A model generated the notes under the pieces. That model saw only the letters and a program-made list of their open reading frames with translations. It had not been told where the DNA came from and searched no databases. DNA of 64,000 nucleotides from Methylomagnum ishizawai (lineage in GTDB: Bacteria > Pseudomonadota > Gammaproteobacteria > Methylococcales > Methylomonadaceae): NCBI GenBank assembly GCA_945861705.1, contig CAMAVM010000001.1, positions 101,187 through 165,186 of the forward strand, written 5' to 3'. Positions 24,686 to 35,514 of the stretch are shown in pieces; the stretch's first letter is position 1, and each line of letters opens with the position of its first letter. The position numbers and the translations under genes were made by a program.

Positions 24686-26335
24686 TCAGCCAGCAATTTT
24701 CCAGTGTGCATCGCTCACCCACTGATTAAAGTCTTGCACCGATACCGGTTTGCTAAAAAAATATCCCTGGGCAACATCACACCCGTATTCCCTTAGCTTG
24801 CTCATGACTTCTTTGCTTTCTACGCCTTCTGCGGTCACCAAAAGGCCGAGATTATGCCCCAAATTAATGGTGGCTTTAACAATAGCAGCGTCATTTTCAC
24901 TGTTCAAAACATCCATAACAAACGCTTTGTCAATTTTGATCTCTGCTAACGGAAGCTTCTTTAGGTAAGCCAAGGAAGAATAACCTGTTCCAAAATCATC
25001 AATTGAAAATTGGAAACCCATTTCAAATAGCCGTTTAATCACTTCTAACGCCCTATCAGGATCAGACATGACCGATCCTTCGGTGATCTCAAGTATAATC
25101 CAGTCCGGTTTAATGCCTGCGGAAACTGCCACGCCTGATATTAAATCGGGCAGCTCTGGATCGTGCAGATCTTTAGCCAATAAATTGACAGAAACTTTGA
25201 ACGGCAAGCCTTGTTTATGCCAGTTGGCACAATCCCTGAATGCTCGCCGTAACACCCATTGCGTTAATGCCCTAATCATTCTGTTGCGTTCCGCCATTGG
25301 CACGAATTCATCCGGCGAAATAAAGCCGTGTACCGGATGATTCCAACGCAGTAAGGCTTCAACACCACAGATTTCGGCTGTTCTTATGGAGACTTGTGGC
25401 TGATAAAACAACTCCAGACCATCCCGCTCTATAGCATGTTTTAATTCCGATATTAAGGTAAGTCTCAGTGGAGTCTGTTTGTCAAAAGACGGCTCGTATG
25501 TGGCATAGCCTTTGATGGCTTTTTGCGCTATTCGTAGGGCAACTCCGGCTCTTTGGACGAGGGTGTCAACATCTTTACCATGTTCTGGGAAATGCACGAT
25601 ACCTACATCAGAATGTATGGCAACTTGCAATCCGTCTACTTTGAAAGGCACTCCCATGGTTTTTTGGATTTGTTTTGCGAACTCTTCCGCCCTACCGACA
25701 TCAGATTGTGCCGATAACAAAACACTAAACACACTGCTGTCGATTTTGGCAATATCGTCCCTTTCCAGACTTACACCTTGCAGACGGGTAGAAATTTGTT
25801 TGAGTATCAAATCGCTGCTGTTTCTGCCCAGAGCCTCGTAGATGTCTTTATAATTCTCTATTTCAATCAGCAAGATAGATAGGCTACGAGGTGGCTTATC
25901 AGTCGAAATGGTAGCGTTAATCGCCCTTTCTACGCGATCATAAAACAACGCTCTGGTGGGTAAATCAGTCAGTCGATCATGAGTGGATACATACGCTGTC
26001 TGCTTTTCCAAGTCATCCGTTTTGGTACGCAACTCATGAGTTTGGTCAATAATCATTGCTCCTGCATGGTGAGCAATCATGGAATTAGAATACTGCCCCC
26101 AAACTCCAAACACAAAGGGCATACAATTTAATATCCAAAGGGCAATATTATGTTTTTGAGCTCTCCAAAGCCCCTCAATCGAAAGTGTGCCTGTGTCAAC
26201 AAAACAAACCAGGCTCGTAGCGATAATTACCGTCGCAACCGCTATCCCCATGCCTTGATAAGCGGTCTTAGATGCCTCGCTTTTGAGTAACCTAACGTTG
26301 TCGGCGAATAAACTTTGTACAATTGCCAAAACCAT
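24686..26335 (-). CDS. Membrane-anchored GGDEF/EAL protein, probable c-di-GMP phosphodiesterase
   Basis: Protein of 549 aa. Two hydrophobic segments near the N-terminus (about 29-48 and 67-85) anchor it. A GGDEF domain (about 120-280) starts THDRLTDLPTRALFYDRV, but the signature GGDEF position reads DSSVF, so it should not make c-di-GMP. The EAL domain (about 295-545) looks active: EALLRWNHP, NLLAKDL, LEITEG, DDFGTGYSS, KIDKAFV, AEGVE and QGYFFSKP. It would therefore hydrolyse c-di-GMP, perhaps with the degenerate GGDEF as a GTP sensor. No sensory PAS domain is seen. It lies 16 bp after metZ but reads away from it in the same direction. Confidence 0.9.
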   Translation of the reverse strand: MVLAIVQSLFADNVRLLKSEASKTAYQGMGIAVATVIIATSLVCFVDTGTLSIEGLWRAQKHNIALWILNCMPFVFGVWGQYSNSMIAHHAGAMIIDQTHELRTKTDDLEKQTAYVSTHDRLTDLPTRALFYDRVERAINATISTDKPPRSLSILLIEIENYKDIYEALGRNSSDLILKQISTRLQGVSLERDDIAKIDSSVFSVLLSAQSDVGRAEEFAKQIQKTMGVPFKVDGLQVAIHSDVGIVHFPEHGKDVDTLVQRAGVALRIAQKAIKGYATYEPSFDKQTPLRLTLISELKHAIERDGLELFYQPQVSIRTAEICGVEALLRWNHPVHGFISPDEFVPMAERNRMIRALTQWVLRRAFRDCANWHKQGLPFKVSVNLLAKDLHDPELPDLISGVAVSAGIKPDWIILEITEGSVMSDPDRALEVIKRLFEMGFQFSIDDFGTGYSSLAYLKKLPLAEIKIDKAFVMDVLNSENDAAIVKATINLGHNLGLLVTAEGVESKEVMSKLREYGCDVAQGYFFSKPVSVQDFNQWVSDAHWKIAG

Positions 26336-26351
26336 GATGTTTCCTATTGTG

Positions 26352-27533
26352 TTACAAACCCCGTGCTAAATCCCTTTTGATGTCTTCTATGCTTTCTAAA
26401 CCTACCGAGATCCTGACCAGTCCATCTTTTATTCCCGCCAACTCCCTAACTTCAGGCGTTAAACGACCATGCGTTGTCGTTGCCGGATGGGTGATTGTCG
26501 TTTTAACATCACCCAAGTTTGCAGTAATTGAGATCATTTCCGTTGCATCGATCAATTTCCATGCCTGTTCCTTACCGCCATGTAACTCAAAACTGACTAT
26601 CCCACCAAAATGGCTTTGCTGACGTTTCGCCAGCTCATGCTGAGGATGCGTAACCAAGCCAGGATAATGTATCTTGCTGACTGCTGGGCATTGCTCTAAC
26701 CACTTCGCCAATTCAAACGCACTGTCACAATGCGCTTTCATCCTAACTGCCAAAGTTTCCAACCCTGACAAAAACACCCAGGCATTAAATGGACTCATGG
26801 TCGCACCGCCCGTACGTAAATACGGATAAATCGATTTTTCGATAATCTCGTTACTGGCAATAACCGCACCACCCACGCAACGCCCTTGTCCATCGATGTA
26901 TTTGGTTGCTGAATGAATGACAATATCAGCGCCCAATGCGAACGGTTTTTGCAAAACTGGGGTACAAAAACAGTTATCTACAATTAACAAACAGCCATGC
27001 TTATGTGCAATAGTAGCTAATAATTCAATATCTGCAATCTCGATAAGCGGATTAGACGGTGTTTCCAGAAATAAAAACCGGGTATTGGGCTTAATGGCTA
27101 CTTCCCAGGCCGCTGTATCTATCAAATCGACAAAATCCGTTTCAACGCCAAATTTGCCGAAATAATTCTGGAACAACAAAACAGTATTGCCAAACACGCC
27201 CCGCGAACAAACCACATGGTCGCCGGCTTTCAACAAACCCATACCAACCGCCAAGATTGCCGCCATGCCTGAGGCAAACGCCAAGCATCGCTCACCGCCT
27301 TCCATAAGTGCGAGGCGTTCCTGAAACGCGTTTACGGTAGGATTGGTAAAGCGGGAGTAGATATTACCGGGCTTTTGTCCGGTAAAACGCAGCGATGCTT
27401 CCTCTGCATTTTTGAACACGTAGCTGGAAGTCGCAAAAATCGGCAGGCTGTGTTCGTCTTCATGGGTGCGATGCTGCCCTGCCCTTATTGCCTGGGTTTC
27501 AAGGCCGTAATTTTTCCAGTCTATGTCTTTCAT
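26352..27533 (-). CDS. metZ: O-succinylhomoserine sulfhydrylase (MetZ)
   Basis: PLP enzyme that makes homocysteine from O-succinylhomoserine and sulfide, 393 aa. Cys/Met-metabolism family signatures are QAIRAGQHRTHEDEHSLPIF, ALMEGGERCLAFASGMAAI, and the PLP-lysine segment DIVIHSATKYIDGQGRCVGG. The GQGRC rather than GH context around the lysine favours the MetZ subgroup over cystathionine synthases. It lies 33 bp after purF, the purF-metZ order known from Pseudomonas. Confidence 0.93.
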   Translation of the reverse strand: MKDIDWKNYGLETQAIRAGQHRTHEDEHSLPIFATSSYVFKNAEEASLRFTGQKPGNIYSRFTNPTVNAFQERLALMEGGERCLAFASGMAAILAVGMGLLKAGDHVVCSRGVFGNTVLLFQNYFGKFGVETDFVDLIDTAAWEVAIKPNTRFLFLETPSNPLIEIADIELLATIAHKHGCLLIVDNCFCTPVLQKPFALGADIVIHSATKYIDGQGRCVGGAVIASNEIIEKSIYPYLRTGGATMSPFNAWVFLSGLETLAVRMKAHCDSAFELAKWLEQCPAVSKIHYPGLVTHPQHELAKRQQSHFGGIVSFELHGGKEQAWKLIDATEMISITANLGDVKTTITHPATTTHGRLTPEVRELAGIKDGLVRISVGLESIEDIKRDLARGL

Positions 27534-27566
27534 TTAATAAATAACAGTGTCACAAATGTTGCAAAA

Positions 27567-29063
27567 TTACATTTCGGCCACAAAATCCAAGGTATTTCGT
27601 TTGGCTTGTGCGCCGTCGTTGCGAAGGCTTTCAGTACGATTAAGATACGCGTCATCTACATCACCAGTAATATAGATTTTGCTAAAACAAGAGGTGTCGA
27701 AGTGCTTTATTTTGCGATTACCACGCGCAACGGATTCAATCAAATCTTCCAAATCTTGATAAATCATCTTGTCAGCACCAATTGCGACACAAACTTCGTC
27801 TTCGGTGCGGTTATGGGCAATCAGTTCATTGGCGGCGGGCATGTCAATACCGTAGACGTTAGGATAACGCACGGGCGGCGCAGCCGAGGCAAAATACACT
27901 TTTGCTGCGCCAGCATCGCGCGCCATCTGGATAATTTGCGCCGATGTCGTTCCTCTAACCACTGAGTCATCAACCAGCAATACATTTTTTCCTTCAAATT
28001 CAAGACCGATGGCATTGAGCTTTTGTTTGACTGACTTCTCCCGCATTTTCTGTCCGGGCATGATGAACGTTCGACCGATATAGCGGTTTTTGATAAAACC
28101 TTCACGAAATTTGACATCTAACAGATAAGCCATCTGCAAAGCAGCAGTCCGGCTGGTATCGGGAATCGGGATGACCACATCAATATCATTGTCAGGCCAT
28201 TCACGCAGGATTTTCTCGGCGAGCTTTTCGCCCATCCGCAATCGTGCTTTGTAGACGGAGATATTGTCGATGATGGAATCAGGGCGGGCAAAATAGACGT
28301 ATTCAAAAATGCACGGGCAATGGTCTGTTTTTTCCGCACATTGCTGACTATGAAACCTGCCTGATTCCTCAATAAAAATGGCTTCACCTGGCGCAATATC
28401 ACGAATAAGATCAAAGCCCAAGACATCCAATGCAACACTTTCGGATGCGATCATGAAATCGGAACCTTGCCCAGTCTTTCTTTCACCAAATACCACGGGA
28501 CGGATGCCGTGTGGATCCCTAAAGCCCAAAACCCCAAAACCTGCAATCATGACAACCACTGCATAAGCCCCACGGCAACGACGATGAACGCCGGAAACAG
28601 CCTGGAATACGTCATCAACAGTTAATTTCAGCTTACCTAAAGTTTGCAATTCGTGGGCAAACACGTTCAACAATACTTCAGAGTCCGAATCGGTATTGAT
28701 ATGGCGTTGGTCTTCAACGAACAAGGCTGTTTTGAGTTCTTCCGTGTTGGTCAGGTTGCCGTTATGTGCCAATGTTAAGCCGAATGGCGAGTTGACATAA
28801 AACGGTTGCGCTTCGGTGGAACTTGCACAACCCGCCGTCGGGTAACGCACATGGGCGATGCCCATATTGCCTTTCAGCTTCATCATTTCCGCATTGTTAA
28901 AAACGTCGCGGGTCAGACCATTTTCTTTACGCAAATACAAGCGACCATCTTCACAGGTGACGATACCGGCGGCATCCTGTCCCCTATGCTGCAAAACCGT
29001 CAGTGCATCATAGAGTTCTTGATTGACGTTTTGATGTGAAACGATACCCGCAATACCACACAT
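27567..29063 (-). CDS. purF: Amidophosphoribosyltransferase (PurF)
   Basis: First committed enzyme of purine synthesis: it transfers ammonia from glutamine to PRPP, 498 aa. The start is set at the ATG at 29063 because the mature enzyme needs Cys2 as N-terminal nucleophile ([11 protein letters not shown]). The open frame extends 42 codons further but that would block this processing. The N-terminal Ntn domain includes AHVRYPTAG and HNGNLTN. The PRPP motif is [18 protein letters not shown]. It lies 26 bp after cvpA, the conserved cvpA-purF pair. Confidence 0.97.
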   Translation of the reverse strand: MCGIAGIVSHQNVNQELYDALTVLQHRGQDAAGIVTCEDGRLYLRKENGLTRDVFNNAEMMKLKGNMGIAHVRYPTAGCASSTEAQPFYVNSPFGLTLAHNGNLTNTEELKTALFVEDQRHINTDSDSEVLLNVFAHELQTLGKLKLTVDDVFQAVSGVHRRCRGAYAVVVMIAGFGVLGFRDPHGIRPVVFGERKTGQGSDFMIASESVALDVLGFDLIRDIAPGEAIFIEESGRFHSQQCAEKTDHCPCIFEYVYFARPDSIIDNISVYKARLRMGEKLAEKILREWPDNDIDVVIPIPDTSRTAALQMAYLLDVKFREGFIKNRYIGRTFIMPGQKMREKSVKQKLNAIGLEFEGKNVLLVDDSVVRGTTSAQIIQMARDAGAAKVYFASAAPPVRYPNVYGIDMPAANELIAHNRTEDEVCVAIGADKMIYQDLEDLIESVARGNRKIKHFDTSCFSKIYITGDVDDAYLNRTESLRNDGAQAKRNTLDFVAEM

Positions 29064-29089
29064 TGTTTTTTTAACCTGCCACACGGGCG

Positions 29090-29581
29090 TTAACGATAAT
29101 TGATGGCACTTGCTACAGTAGACGAGATATTGCCTTTTACTGAACTGGCAAGTGATTGAAAAGGTGGAATATATTTTGAATGTTGCCACCAGCGATCTTT
29201 GGGTAAGGGTGTTATCCCAGCTACCAAAATCATGACAAATACCACAAGCAAGCCATGACCAAAACCCAGAATCAACCCACCAAAACGGTCAACAAAAGTA
29301 AGCCTTGTTTGTTTTACGCTTTCTCCTAATAATAGTTTAATTATACCGCCCATCACTAGGGTAATAAGGATTAATGCTATAAAAGAGACTGCGAGTCTGG
29401 TCGAGCTGGTGCTGAAAAACTTCAACAACAAAATTGCAAAGTCTTGACTAAAAAACCAAGCAACTATTGTACCAATCACCCAGACGACTATAGCAAAGGC
29501 TTCCTGCCCAAACCCACGGATAATGCCGAATACAGTATAAATTGCCACCAAGGCAATAATGGCGTTATCGACCCAAATCAT
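29090..29581 (-). CDS. cvpA: CvpA-family membrane protein
   Basis: Inner-membrane protein of 163 aa. CvpA is required for colicin V production in Escherichia coli and affects envelope robustness; its molecular role is unclear. It has four hydrophobic segments, starting with [20 protein letters not shown] and [17 protein letters not shown]. The family loop [20 protein letters not shown] and [20 protein letters not shown] are also present. It lies immediately before purF and 40 bp after the SPOR protein, in the conserved dedD-cvpA-purF order. Confidence 0.93.
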   Translation of the reverse strand: MIWVDNAIIALVAIYTVFGIIRGFGQEAFAIVVWVIGTIVAWFFSQDFAILLLKFFSTSSTRLAVSFIALILITLVMGGIIKLLLGESVKQTRLTFVDRFGGLILGFGHGLLVVFVMILVAGITPLPKDRWWQHSKYIPPFQSLASSVKGNISSTVASAINYR

Positions 29582-29621
29582 GCTTATAAATCAACAACTC
29601 TTGGTATTGAACAACCTTACT

Positions 29622-30473
29622 TCATTCGGAAGTAAGCAAACCCTTGATATTTTGTTTATCCAACTTTGCTTTCATTTCCTTGGCTTTGGCTTTGTCTAAC
29701 GCCGGTCCTATCTTGACACGAAATAAATCACCTTTTGTTACTATGGATGCTGGCATTCCTTGTTTGCGAAGCTTTTCTACTAAGGTTTGGGCGTTTTCCT
29801 TCTTACTGAAACTACCCGCTTGTATGGAGTAACGCACTAGTTTTGAAGTTGATTTTTTTATAGGTTCTTTCAGAGTTTTAGCAGCTATCTTGGTCTTTTC
29901 GACGGTTTTTTCCGCAGGCGCAACAACTTTAGCTTTTGGTTTCTCGGCAACTACTGTTTTTACTACCGGTTTTTTTACAGTCGCTATAGGTTTAACCGTA
30001 TTATCTTGACTCTCTTTAGCTTGTTTTGCTTCGTCTACTACACCGGTATCCAGTGATGGCTCGTCATTGTCTTGACTGGATTGTTGAAGTGTTAATTCTT
30101 TAACAGATTCCACTTCCTTTATATCCGAACTTGTTGTTCCGGTTGCAGACTCCGCTATTTTTTGTTGTTCGGTTTGTACGCCAGCAGACGGGGATATTGC
30201 CTGTTCTTCACCTGTCGAGTTTACATGACCTTCTTCATCAACTTCAGCAGCATTGAGTTCAATTTCCGGCCTACTCATCACCTGCTCCTTGTTGGCAGGA
30301 AGCTTTTGCGCGGTTTCTGAGGTAACGTCAGTAGGTGCTTGCGGAATCGTTAATTCGGTAACGGTTTTGCCACTATTATCGACGGGGTCATCAAACAACA
30401 TGGGGATAAATATAGCAGCGAGCGCAGTTACCACAACCGCACCAATCAAACGTTGTTTTAATTCATGATCCAT
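29622..30473 (-). CDS. SPOR-domain protein (DedD-like)
   Basis: Bitopic cell-division-associated protein of 283 aa. A short cytosolic N-terminus (MDHELKQRLI) precedes a membrane helix (GAVVVTALAAIFIPMLF), then a long low-complexity linker rich in Glu, Lys, Val and Pro. The C-terminal SPOR domain (about 210-283) begins VRYSIQAGSFSKKENAQTLV and ends KAKMKAKLDKQNIKGL-like. SPOR domains bind denuded peptidoglycan at the septum. The position between folC and cvpA is that of dedD in other gammaproteobacteria. Confidence 0.9.
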   Translation of the reverse strand: MDHELKQRLIGAVVVTALAAIFIPMLFDDPVDNSGKTVTELTIPQAPTDVTSETAQKLPANKEQVMSRPEIELNAAEVDEEGHVNSTGEEQAISPSAGVQTEQQKIAESATGTTSSDIKEVESVKELTLQQSSQDNDEPSLDTGVVDEAKQAKESQDNTVKPIATVKKPVVKTVVAEKPKAKVVAPAEKTVEKTKIAAKTLKEPIKKSTSKLVRYSIQAGSFSKKENAQTLVEKLRKQGMPASIVTKGDLFRVKIGPALDKAKAKEMKAKLDKQNIKGLLTSE

Positions 30474-30487
30474 TATTTCTACCTACC

Positions 30488-31753
30488 CTATTGAAATTCA
30501 GCCAAGCAATCAGACACTAAAAAGAAAGAACCAAATACGAGTAACAAGTCACCTTTACCCGCCTGTTTTTTTGCAGAAGCGAAGGCATCTGCGAAACCAG
30601 TATAACCAAACGACACGTTATCCATTGCATGTTGTGAAAAAATTTCTCGCATTAAAGCTTCTGTTGCTGCCCTGATATTGCTTAGGGGTGCAAAAAACCA
30701 GTCGTATACCACAGGGTTCATAATCCTGAGAACCTCATCAATATCTTTATCTCTCATCATGGAAAAGATAGCATGGATACGTCGGTTGGGAAAATTTTGA
30801 CTCAGATATTCAACCAAAGTTCTTACCGCTTCAGGATTATGTCCTACGTCCAAAAGCACGGGAATATCGCCTTCGAGCAACTGAAAGCGCCCAGGCAGTT
30901 GAACATTTTGCACTCCTTGTCGAATTGACTGCTCACTGACTGGCAGTTTATCAGCGAGTAGTACAGTTGCCAAAATCACAGCAGAGGCATTGCGATATTG
31001 ATGCTCACCTTTCAATGCTGGCTCAGGCAACTGGTTGATTTGTTTTTCACCTGCAAACCACTGCCAGCCGTTTTGTTGTTTGGTATAGCCAAAATCCTTG
31101 CCTATCGCATAAAAATAGGCATTTTTAGCATCGGCGACTTGCATTAATGCGTTGGGAGGTGATGGATCACCAACGATTGCGGGTACAGATTCCCGAAAAA
31201 TTCCGGCTTTTTCATAAGCGATGGACTCACGGGTTTCGCCTAGCCACGCCACATGGTCAATACCAATACTGCTGATGATGGTAGCATCAGGTTCGATAAT
31301 ATTAACGGCATCTAAGCGCCCACCTAAACCGACTTCAAGCAGTTGTACATCAAGATTGGCGTGGGAAAATATGTCTAATGCTGCCAAGGTGCCAAACTCA
31401 AAATAACTCAGCGAGGTACAATCTCGCACATTTTCGATACGTTCAAATGCTTGGCAAATAGTGGCATCCGATACAGGTAGCCCATCTATTTTGATGCGTT
31501 CGTTGTATTTTAAAATATGTGGGGACGTATAAGCACCTACCCGATAACCTTGCGCCCGATAAATCGCCTCAAGATACGCAATGCACGAACCTTTTCCGTT
31601 TGTCCCTGCAACTGTGATGGTAAGCGGCTTAACGCCAGCAGGATTGAGCGCGGCATAAACCGTTGCTACCCGCTCCAAACCCAGATCTATAGTTAAAGGA
31701 TGTGAGCTTTCCTGCCAACTTAACCAACCCTTCAACGTATCGAAATGAGCCAT
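30488..31753 (-). CDS. folC: Folylpolyglutamate synthase / dihydrofolate synthase (FolC)
   Basis: Adds glutamate to dihydropteroate and to folates with ATP, 421 aa. The P-loop is ITVAGTNGKGSCIAYLE. Further Mur-ligase-type signatures are YTSPHILKYNERIKI, LLEVGLGGRLDAVNI, SIGIDHVAWLGETRESIAYE and VLLDVGHNPEAVRTL. It lies 15 bp after accD and 14 bp before dedD, in the conserved accD-folC-dedD-cvpA-purF operon. Confidence 0.96.
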   Translation of the reverse strand: MAHFDTLKGWLSWQESSHPLTIDLGLERVATVYAALNPAGVKPLTITVAGTNGKGSCIAYLEAIYRAQGYRVGAYTSPHILKYNERIKIDGLPVSDATICQAFERIENVRDCTSLSYFEFGTLAALDIFSHANLDVQLLEVGLGGRLDAVNIIEPDATIISSIGIDHVAWLGETRESIAYEKAGIFRESVPAIVGDPSPPNALMQVADAKNAYFYAIGKDFGYTKQQNGWQWFAGEKQINQLPEPALKGEHQYRNASAVILATVLLADKLPVSEQSIRQGVQNVQLPGRFQLLEGDIPVLLDVGHNPEAVRTLVEYLSQNFPNRRIHAIFSMMRDKDIDEVLRIMNPVVYDWFFAPLSNIRAATEALMREIFSQHAMDNVSFGYTGFADAFASAKKQAGKGDLLLVFGSFFLVSDCLAEFQ

Positions 31754-31768
31754 TTGAAGATAGGTAAG

Positions 31769-32728
31769 TTAGGTATCCTGCTTAGAAAGCTGTGTTACAT
31801 CATCTTCTTTTGAGATAATTTCAGACTCTGGTTCATCGGTAGCAATTTTGTTCTCTGTCATCATCGCCAGCAGTGCCGCAATCTTATCGCGCATTTCGCG
31901 TCGGTCGACAATCATGTCGATAGCACCGTGTTCTTGCAAAAATTCGCTGCGCTGAAAACCTTCCGGCAGTTTTTCTCGTACAGTTTGCTCGATAACTCTA
32001 GGTCCTGCAAAACCGATCAAGGCATTGGGTTCAGCTACATTGAGGTCACCCAGCATGGCTAAACTCGCCGATACTCCGCCCATCGTCGGGTCGGTCATGA
32101 AAGAAATATAAGGGATTCCAGCTTCCGCCAGTTTGGCTAATGCTGCGCTGGTTTTTGCCATCTGAAATAAAGAAAACAAGGATTCTTGCATCCGCGCACC
32201 GCCACTCGCCGTAAACACGATAAAAGGAACACCCAATTCCAGGCTTTTATTCACACCTCGAACGAATTTTTCTCCGACGACCGACCCCATAGAACCCGCC
32301 ATAAAGTTGAAATCGAAAGCCGCAGCGACGACATCTTGACCTTGTAATTGACCTTTCATTACCAGTAGCGCGTCATTTTCTTTGGTTTGTTTCTGCGCTT
32401 GACTGAGCCTATCCTTGTATCGTTTACTGTCTTTAAATCTTAAAGGATCGGTGGGTTTAATGCCTTTGCCAAATTCTTCTCGACCTTCTTCATCGAGAAA
32501 CATTTCAAGTCGCATTCGGGCAGAAATCCGCATGTGATGCTCGCACTTGGGACAAACATTAAAGTTTTTTTCCAATTCGAGATTATAGAGAATCGCATTA
32601 CAGCTTGGACACTTATTCCATAAGCCTTCGGGAACAGCGGCTTTTTTGTTGGACGCATCCGTCCTTATCGTTGAAGAAACAATTTTTTCAAACCAACTCA
32701 TTTTCTTTATTTCTGGCTGTTCTTTCAT
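31769..32728 (-). CDS. accD: Acetyl-CoA carboxylase carboxyltransferase subunit beta (AccD)
   Basis: Beta subunit of the carboxyltransferase that forms malonyl-CoA for fatty acid synthesis, 319 aa. The N-terminal zinc ribbon has CPSC and, 16 residues later, CPKC. The crotonase-like core has [49 protein letters not shown] and [21 protein letters not shown] short acidic C-terminal tail is present. It is followed by folC and preceded by trpA (23 bp). Confidence 0.97.
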   Translation of the reverse strand: MKEQPEIKKMSWFEKIVSSTIRTDASNKKAAVPEGLWNKCPSCNAILYNLELEKNFNVCPKCEHHMRISARMRLEMFLDEEGREEFGKGIKPTDPLRFKDSKRYKDRLSQAQKQTKENDALLVMKGQLQGQDVVAAAFDFNFMAGSMGSVVGEKFVRGVNKSLELGVPFIVFTASGGARMQESLFSLFQMAKTSAALAKLAEAGIPYISFMTDPTMGGVSASLAMLGDLNVAEPNALIGFAGPRVIEQTVREKLPEGFQRSEFLQEHGAIDMIVDRREMRDKIAALLAMMTENKIATDEPESEIISKEDDVTQLSKQDT

Positions 32729-32751
32729 TTATTTAAGTGAACTGCATCACC

Positions 32752-33555
32752 TTATTTGTCGATTGCCTGCCGCATAGCAGACAATAGCGCAATAATTTCA
32801 GATTTAGCTTGTTCTGGACTATCTAAATTGTTTTCGATTTTACTAATTAAGGCACTGCCAACGACAACTCCGTCACCCAGTGCAGCAATGGTTTTGGCAG
32901 TTTCTGCATCCTTAACACCAAAGCCGACACTAACCGGCATTTTTGTAATAGCCTTGATTTGTTTGAGCTTATTTTCCACATCAGCGGCATCCAAATGACC
33001 CGCACCAGTTACGCCCTTGAGTGAAACGTAATAGAGATACCCACTACCAACAGCAGCCATTTTTTTGATACGGTCATTGGTACTGTTAGGTGCTAATAAA
33101 AAAATGGTATCTATGCCGCGTTCTTTAAGCAAAGCCGCGCATTGCTCACCTTCTTCAGGTGGTAAATCGACAGTTAATACGCCATCAATATCGGCACGTT
33201 GGGCAGCATTGGCAAAGCCTTCATAGCCCATTGCCTCGATTGGATTTAGATAACCCATTAACACTATTGGAGTTTGTTGGTCGGTTTTACGAAACTCCGC
33301 CGCTATCGCCAAAGTTTTTCTCAAACTCATCTTATGCGCCAAAGCGCGTTCGCTTGCGCGTTGGATAACAGGGCCGTCCGCCATCGGATCTGAAAACGGC
33401 ACACCCAGCTCGATAATATCAACACCAGCTTTTACCATTTCGTGCATCAACGGCAAGGTAAAATCAGGCGTAGGATCGCCGGTGGTAATAAAGGGAATTA
33501 ACGCTTTACGCCCTGATTTGGCGAGCTGTTCAAAGGTTGCAGCTAAACGGCTCAT
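32752..33555 (-). CDS. trpA: Tryptophan synthase alpha subunit (TrpA)
   Basis: Cleaves indole-3-glycerol phosphate to indole and glyceraldehyde 3-phosphate, 267 aa. The signature [15 protein letters not shown] is near the N-terminus. The catalytic Glu lies in [20 protein letters not shown], and the catalytic Asp in [15 protein letters not shown]. The phosphate-binding end reads [15 protein letters not shown] and [12 protein letters not shown]. It overlaps trpB by 4 bp, giving coupled synthesis of the two subunits. Confidence 0.97.
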   Translation of the reverse strand: MSRLAATFEQLAKSGRKALIPFITTGDPTPDFTLPLMHEMVKAGVDIIELGVPFSDPMADGPVIQRASERALAHKMSLRKTLAIAAEFRKTDQQTPIVLMGYLNPIEAMGYEGFANAAQRADIDGVLTVDLPPEEGEQCAALLKERGIDTIFLLAPNSTNDRIKKMAAVGSGYLYYVSLKGVTGAGHLDAADVENKLKQIKAITKMPVSVGFGVKDAETAKTIAALGDGVVVGSALISKIENNLDSPEQAKSEIIALLSAMRQAIDK

Positions 33556-34754
33556 AATTCAATTCCTTCGCGTTTCGCCATCGTTTGCATGTCTTTATCG
33601 CCACGACCGGATAAATTGATGACAATAGTTTCGTCCTTACGCATGGTGGGTGCGAGTTTCATGGTATATGCCATAGCATGAGCAGATTCCAGTGCTGGGA
33701 TAATGCCTTCCATTCGGGTCAAAGCATAAAAACCCTCCAAGGCTTCATTATCGGTAATATTGACATACTCGGCGCGGCCTGTATCTTTTAGCCAAGCATG
33801 TTCGGGGCCCACGCCAGGATAATCAAGACCTGCGGAAATGGAGTGTGTTTCGATGATTTCACCGTCGTCATCCGCCATCAGATAAGTGCGGTTGCCGTGC
33901 AATACACCTGGGCGACCTGCACATAATGGCGCGGAATGGCGACCACTAGCGACCCCGTCACCCGCAGCCTCAACACCGATCAACCTGACCGACTCATCAT
34001 CAATGAAGGGATAAAAAAGACCGATAGCATTAGAACCACCACCGACACAAGCAACCAACGCATCAGGAAGTTTGCCGATCATATCCTGGCATTGTTGCTT
34101 GGTTTCGCGGCCTATGATTGCCTGGAAATCCCGAACCATAGCTGGATAAGGGTGAGGGCCAGCGACTGTACCAATGATATAAAACGTATTATCGACGTTG
34201 GTCACCCAATCTCGAAGCGCTTCATTCAAGGCATCTTTCAAAGTTTTTGAGCCGGATTCAACCGCAACTACGGTTGCACCGAGCAGCTTCATGCGGTAAA
34301 CATTTAATGATTGCCGGGCAACATCGACAGCACCCATATAGACAACGCACTCAAGACCAAGTCGAGCGGCAACGGTGGCTGTCGCCACGCCATGTTGACC
34401 TGCACCCGTTTCTGCAATAATACGGGTTTTGCCCATACGTTTTGCCAGCAAGGCCTGACCAACTGTATTGTTGATTTTGTGGGAACCGGTATGGTTAAGA
34501 TCTTCCCGTTTCAGGTAAATCTGCGCCCCGCCCAACTCGCGACTCCAGCGTTCGGCATAATACAAAGGCGAAGGCCGACCCACATAATGCTGTAAATCCG
34601 CATCCAGTTCTGCGATAAATTCGGGATCTTTTAAGTACCGCTGATAAGCTGCATTTAATTCCTGGATGGGCGGCATTAATGTCTCTGCGACAAACATTCC
34701 ACCATAAGGCCCAAAATGCCCTTTCACGTCAGGCATCGTATATTTTTCTGTCAT
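33552..34754 (-). CDS. trpB: Tryptophan synthase beta subunit (TrpB)
   Basis: PLP enzyme that joins indole and serine to form tryptophan, 400 aa. The PLP lysine is in [20 protein letters not shown], the catalytic Glu in [12 protein letters not shown], and the phosphate-binding loop in [10 protein letters not shown]. The C-terminus [10 protein letters not shown] is typical. It overlaps both trpF and trpA by 4 bp. trpF-trpB-trpA form one unit upstream of accD; the remaining trp genes are elsewhere. Confidence 0.98.
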   Translation of the reverse strand: MTEKYTMPDVKGHFGPYGGMFVAETLMPPIQELNAAYQRYLKDPEFIAELDADLQHYVGRPSPLYYAERWSRELGGAQIYLKREDLNHTGSHKINNTVGQALLAKRMGKTRIIAETGAGQHGVATATVAARLGLECVVYMGAVDVARQSLNVYRMKLLGATVVAVESGSKTLKDALNEALRDWVTNVDNTFYIIGTVAGPHPYPAMVRDFQAIIGRETKQQCQDMIGKLPDALVACVGGGSNAIGLFYPFIDDESVRLIGVEAAGDGVASGRHSAPLCAGRPGVLHGNRTYLMADDDGEIIETHSISAGLDYPGVGPEHAWLKDTGRAEYVNITDNEALEGFYALTRMEGIIPALESAHAMAYTMKLAPTMRKDETIVINLSGRGDKDMQTMAKREGIEL

Positions 34755-35383
34755 GATATTATTCTGTCACCCTGATGCACCGCTGCAATAAATGCAGCCA
34801 TTTTTTCTTTATCTTTAAACCCTTTTTCCGCTTCCACACCGCTACTGACATCCAGTGCGTAAGGTCTCGTCTGTTCTACGGCTAATTTGGCATTGCTAGC
34901 ATCCAAGCCTCCAGCCAAAATGACCGGCAACTGACAGTATTTGGGGATTAGCCCCCAATCAAACTGGCTACCTGTGCCACCTTTTGCAGAAGGATGATAA
35001 GCATCCAGCAACAATCCGTCAGCATCGTAGTAGTCCTTCGTCAATTTAGAAACGTCGGTATCTTCCCGCATTCTGACGGCTTTTATGTAGCGTTTACCGT
35101 AAATTCTGCAAGCATCCGGTGATTCATCGCCATGAAATTGTAGGCAATCCACCTGCACCTGCTGCAACACTTTGCGTACTTGAGCTTCCTGCTCATCGAC
35201 AAACAGTGCCACAACTGAAACAAATGCCGGTAAAGCCTTAACAATGTCATTGGCAAGATTAATCGTTACATTTCGTGGACTGGGCGGGTAAAAAACCAAA
35301 CCAATCGCATCGACCCCTAAACTGGCCGCATAAACCGCATCTTCAACACGGGTAAAGCCGCAGATTTTAACGCGCGTTCGCAT
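34751..35383 (-). CDS. trpF: Phosphoribosylanthranilate isomerase (TrpF)
   Basis: Isomerises phosphoribosylanthranilate in tryptophan synthesis, 210 aa. The N-terminus [20 protein letters not shown] contains the catalytic Cys, and [20 protein letters not shown] contains the catalytic Asp. The phosphate-binding end is [12 protein letters not shown] and [17 protein letters not shown]. It starts the trpF-trpB-trpA-accD operon. Between it and the DUF2231 gene is a symmetrical hairpin at 35483-35511. Confidence 0.97.
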   Translation of the reverse strand: MRTRVKICGFTRVEDAVYAASLGVDAIGLVFYPPSPRNVTINLANDIVKALPAFVSVVALFVDEQEAQVRKVLQQVQVDCLQFHGDESPDACRIYGKRYIKAVRMREDTDVSKLTKDYYDADGLLLDAYHPSAKGGTGSQFDWGLIPKYCQLPVILAGGLDASNAKLAVEQTRPYALDVSSGVEAEKGFKDKEKMAAFIAAVHQGDRIIS

Positions 35384-35482
35384 AAAAAAGACGTAGGATT
35401 CACCAAAAATTCAAGCGCGTAAGAATACCATAAAATGATCATTTATTTTCTCTAAATCATCATAAGGCTTGCATGGGAGCTC

Positions 35483-35511
35483 AGCGTTCAACCAGGATCT
35501 CGTTGAACGCT
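35483..35511. terminator. Perfect inverted repeat after the DUF2231 gene
   Basis: AGCGTTCAAC (35483-35492) and GTTGAACGCT (35502-35511) form a perfect 10-bp stem around a 9-nt loop. It lies 3 bp after the stop codon of the DUF2231 gene and upstream of trpF. No U-run follows on the minus strand, so intrinsic termination may be weak. It could also be an operator. Confidence 0.5.
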
Positions 35512-35514
35512 AAA

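Noticed and set aside
27375..27965. Long plus-strand frame over the metZ-purF junction
   Set aside because: It is antisense to two clear genes and matches nothing; shadow of purF and metZ coding sequence.
29064..29189. N-terminal extension of PurF
   Set aside because: PurF needs Cys2 as the mature N-terminus, so the ATG at 29063 is the start.
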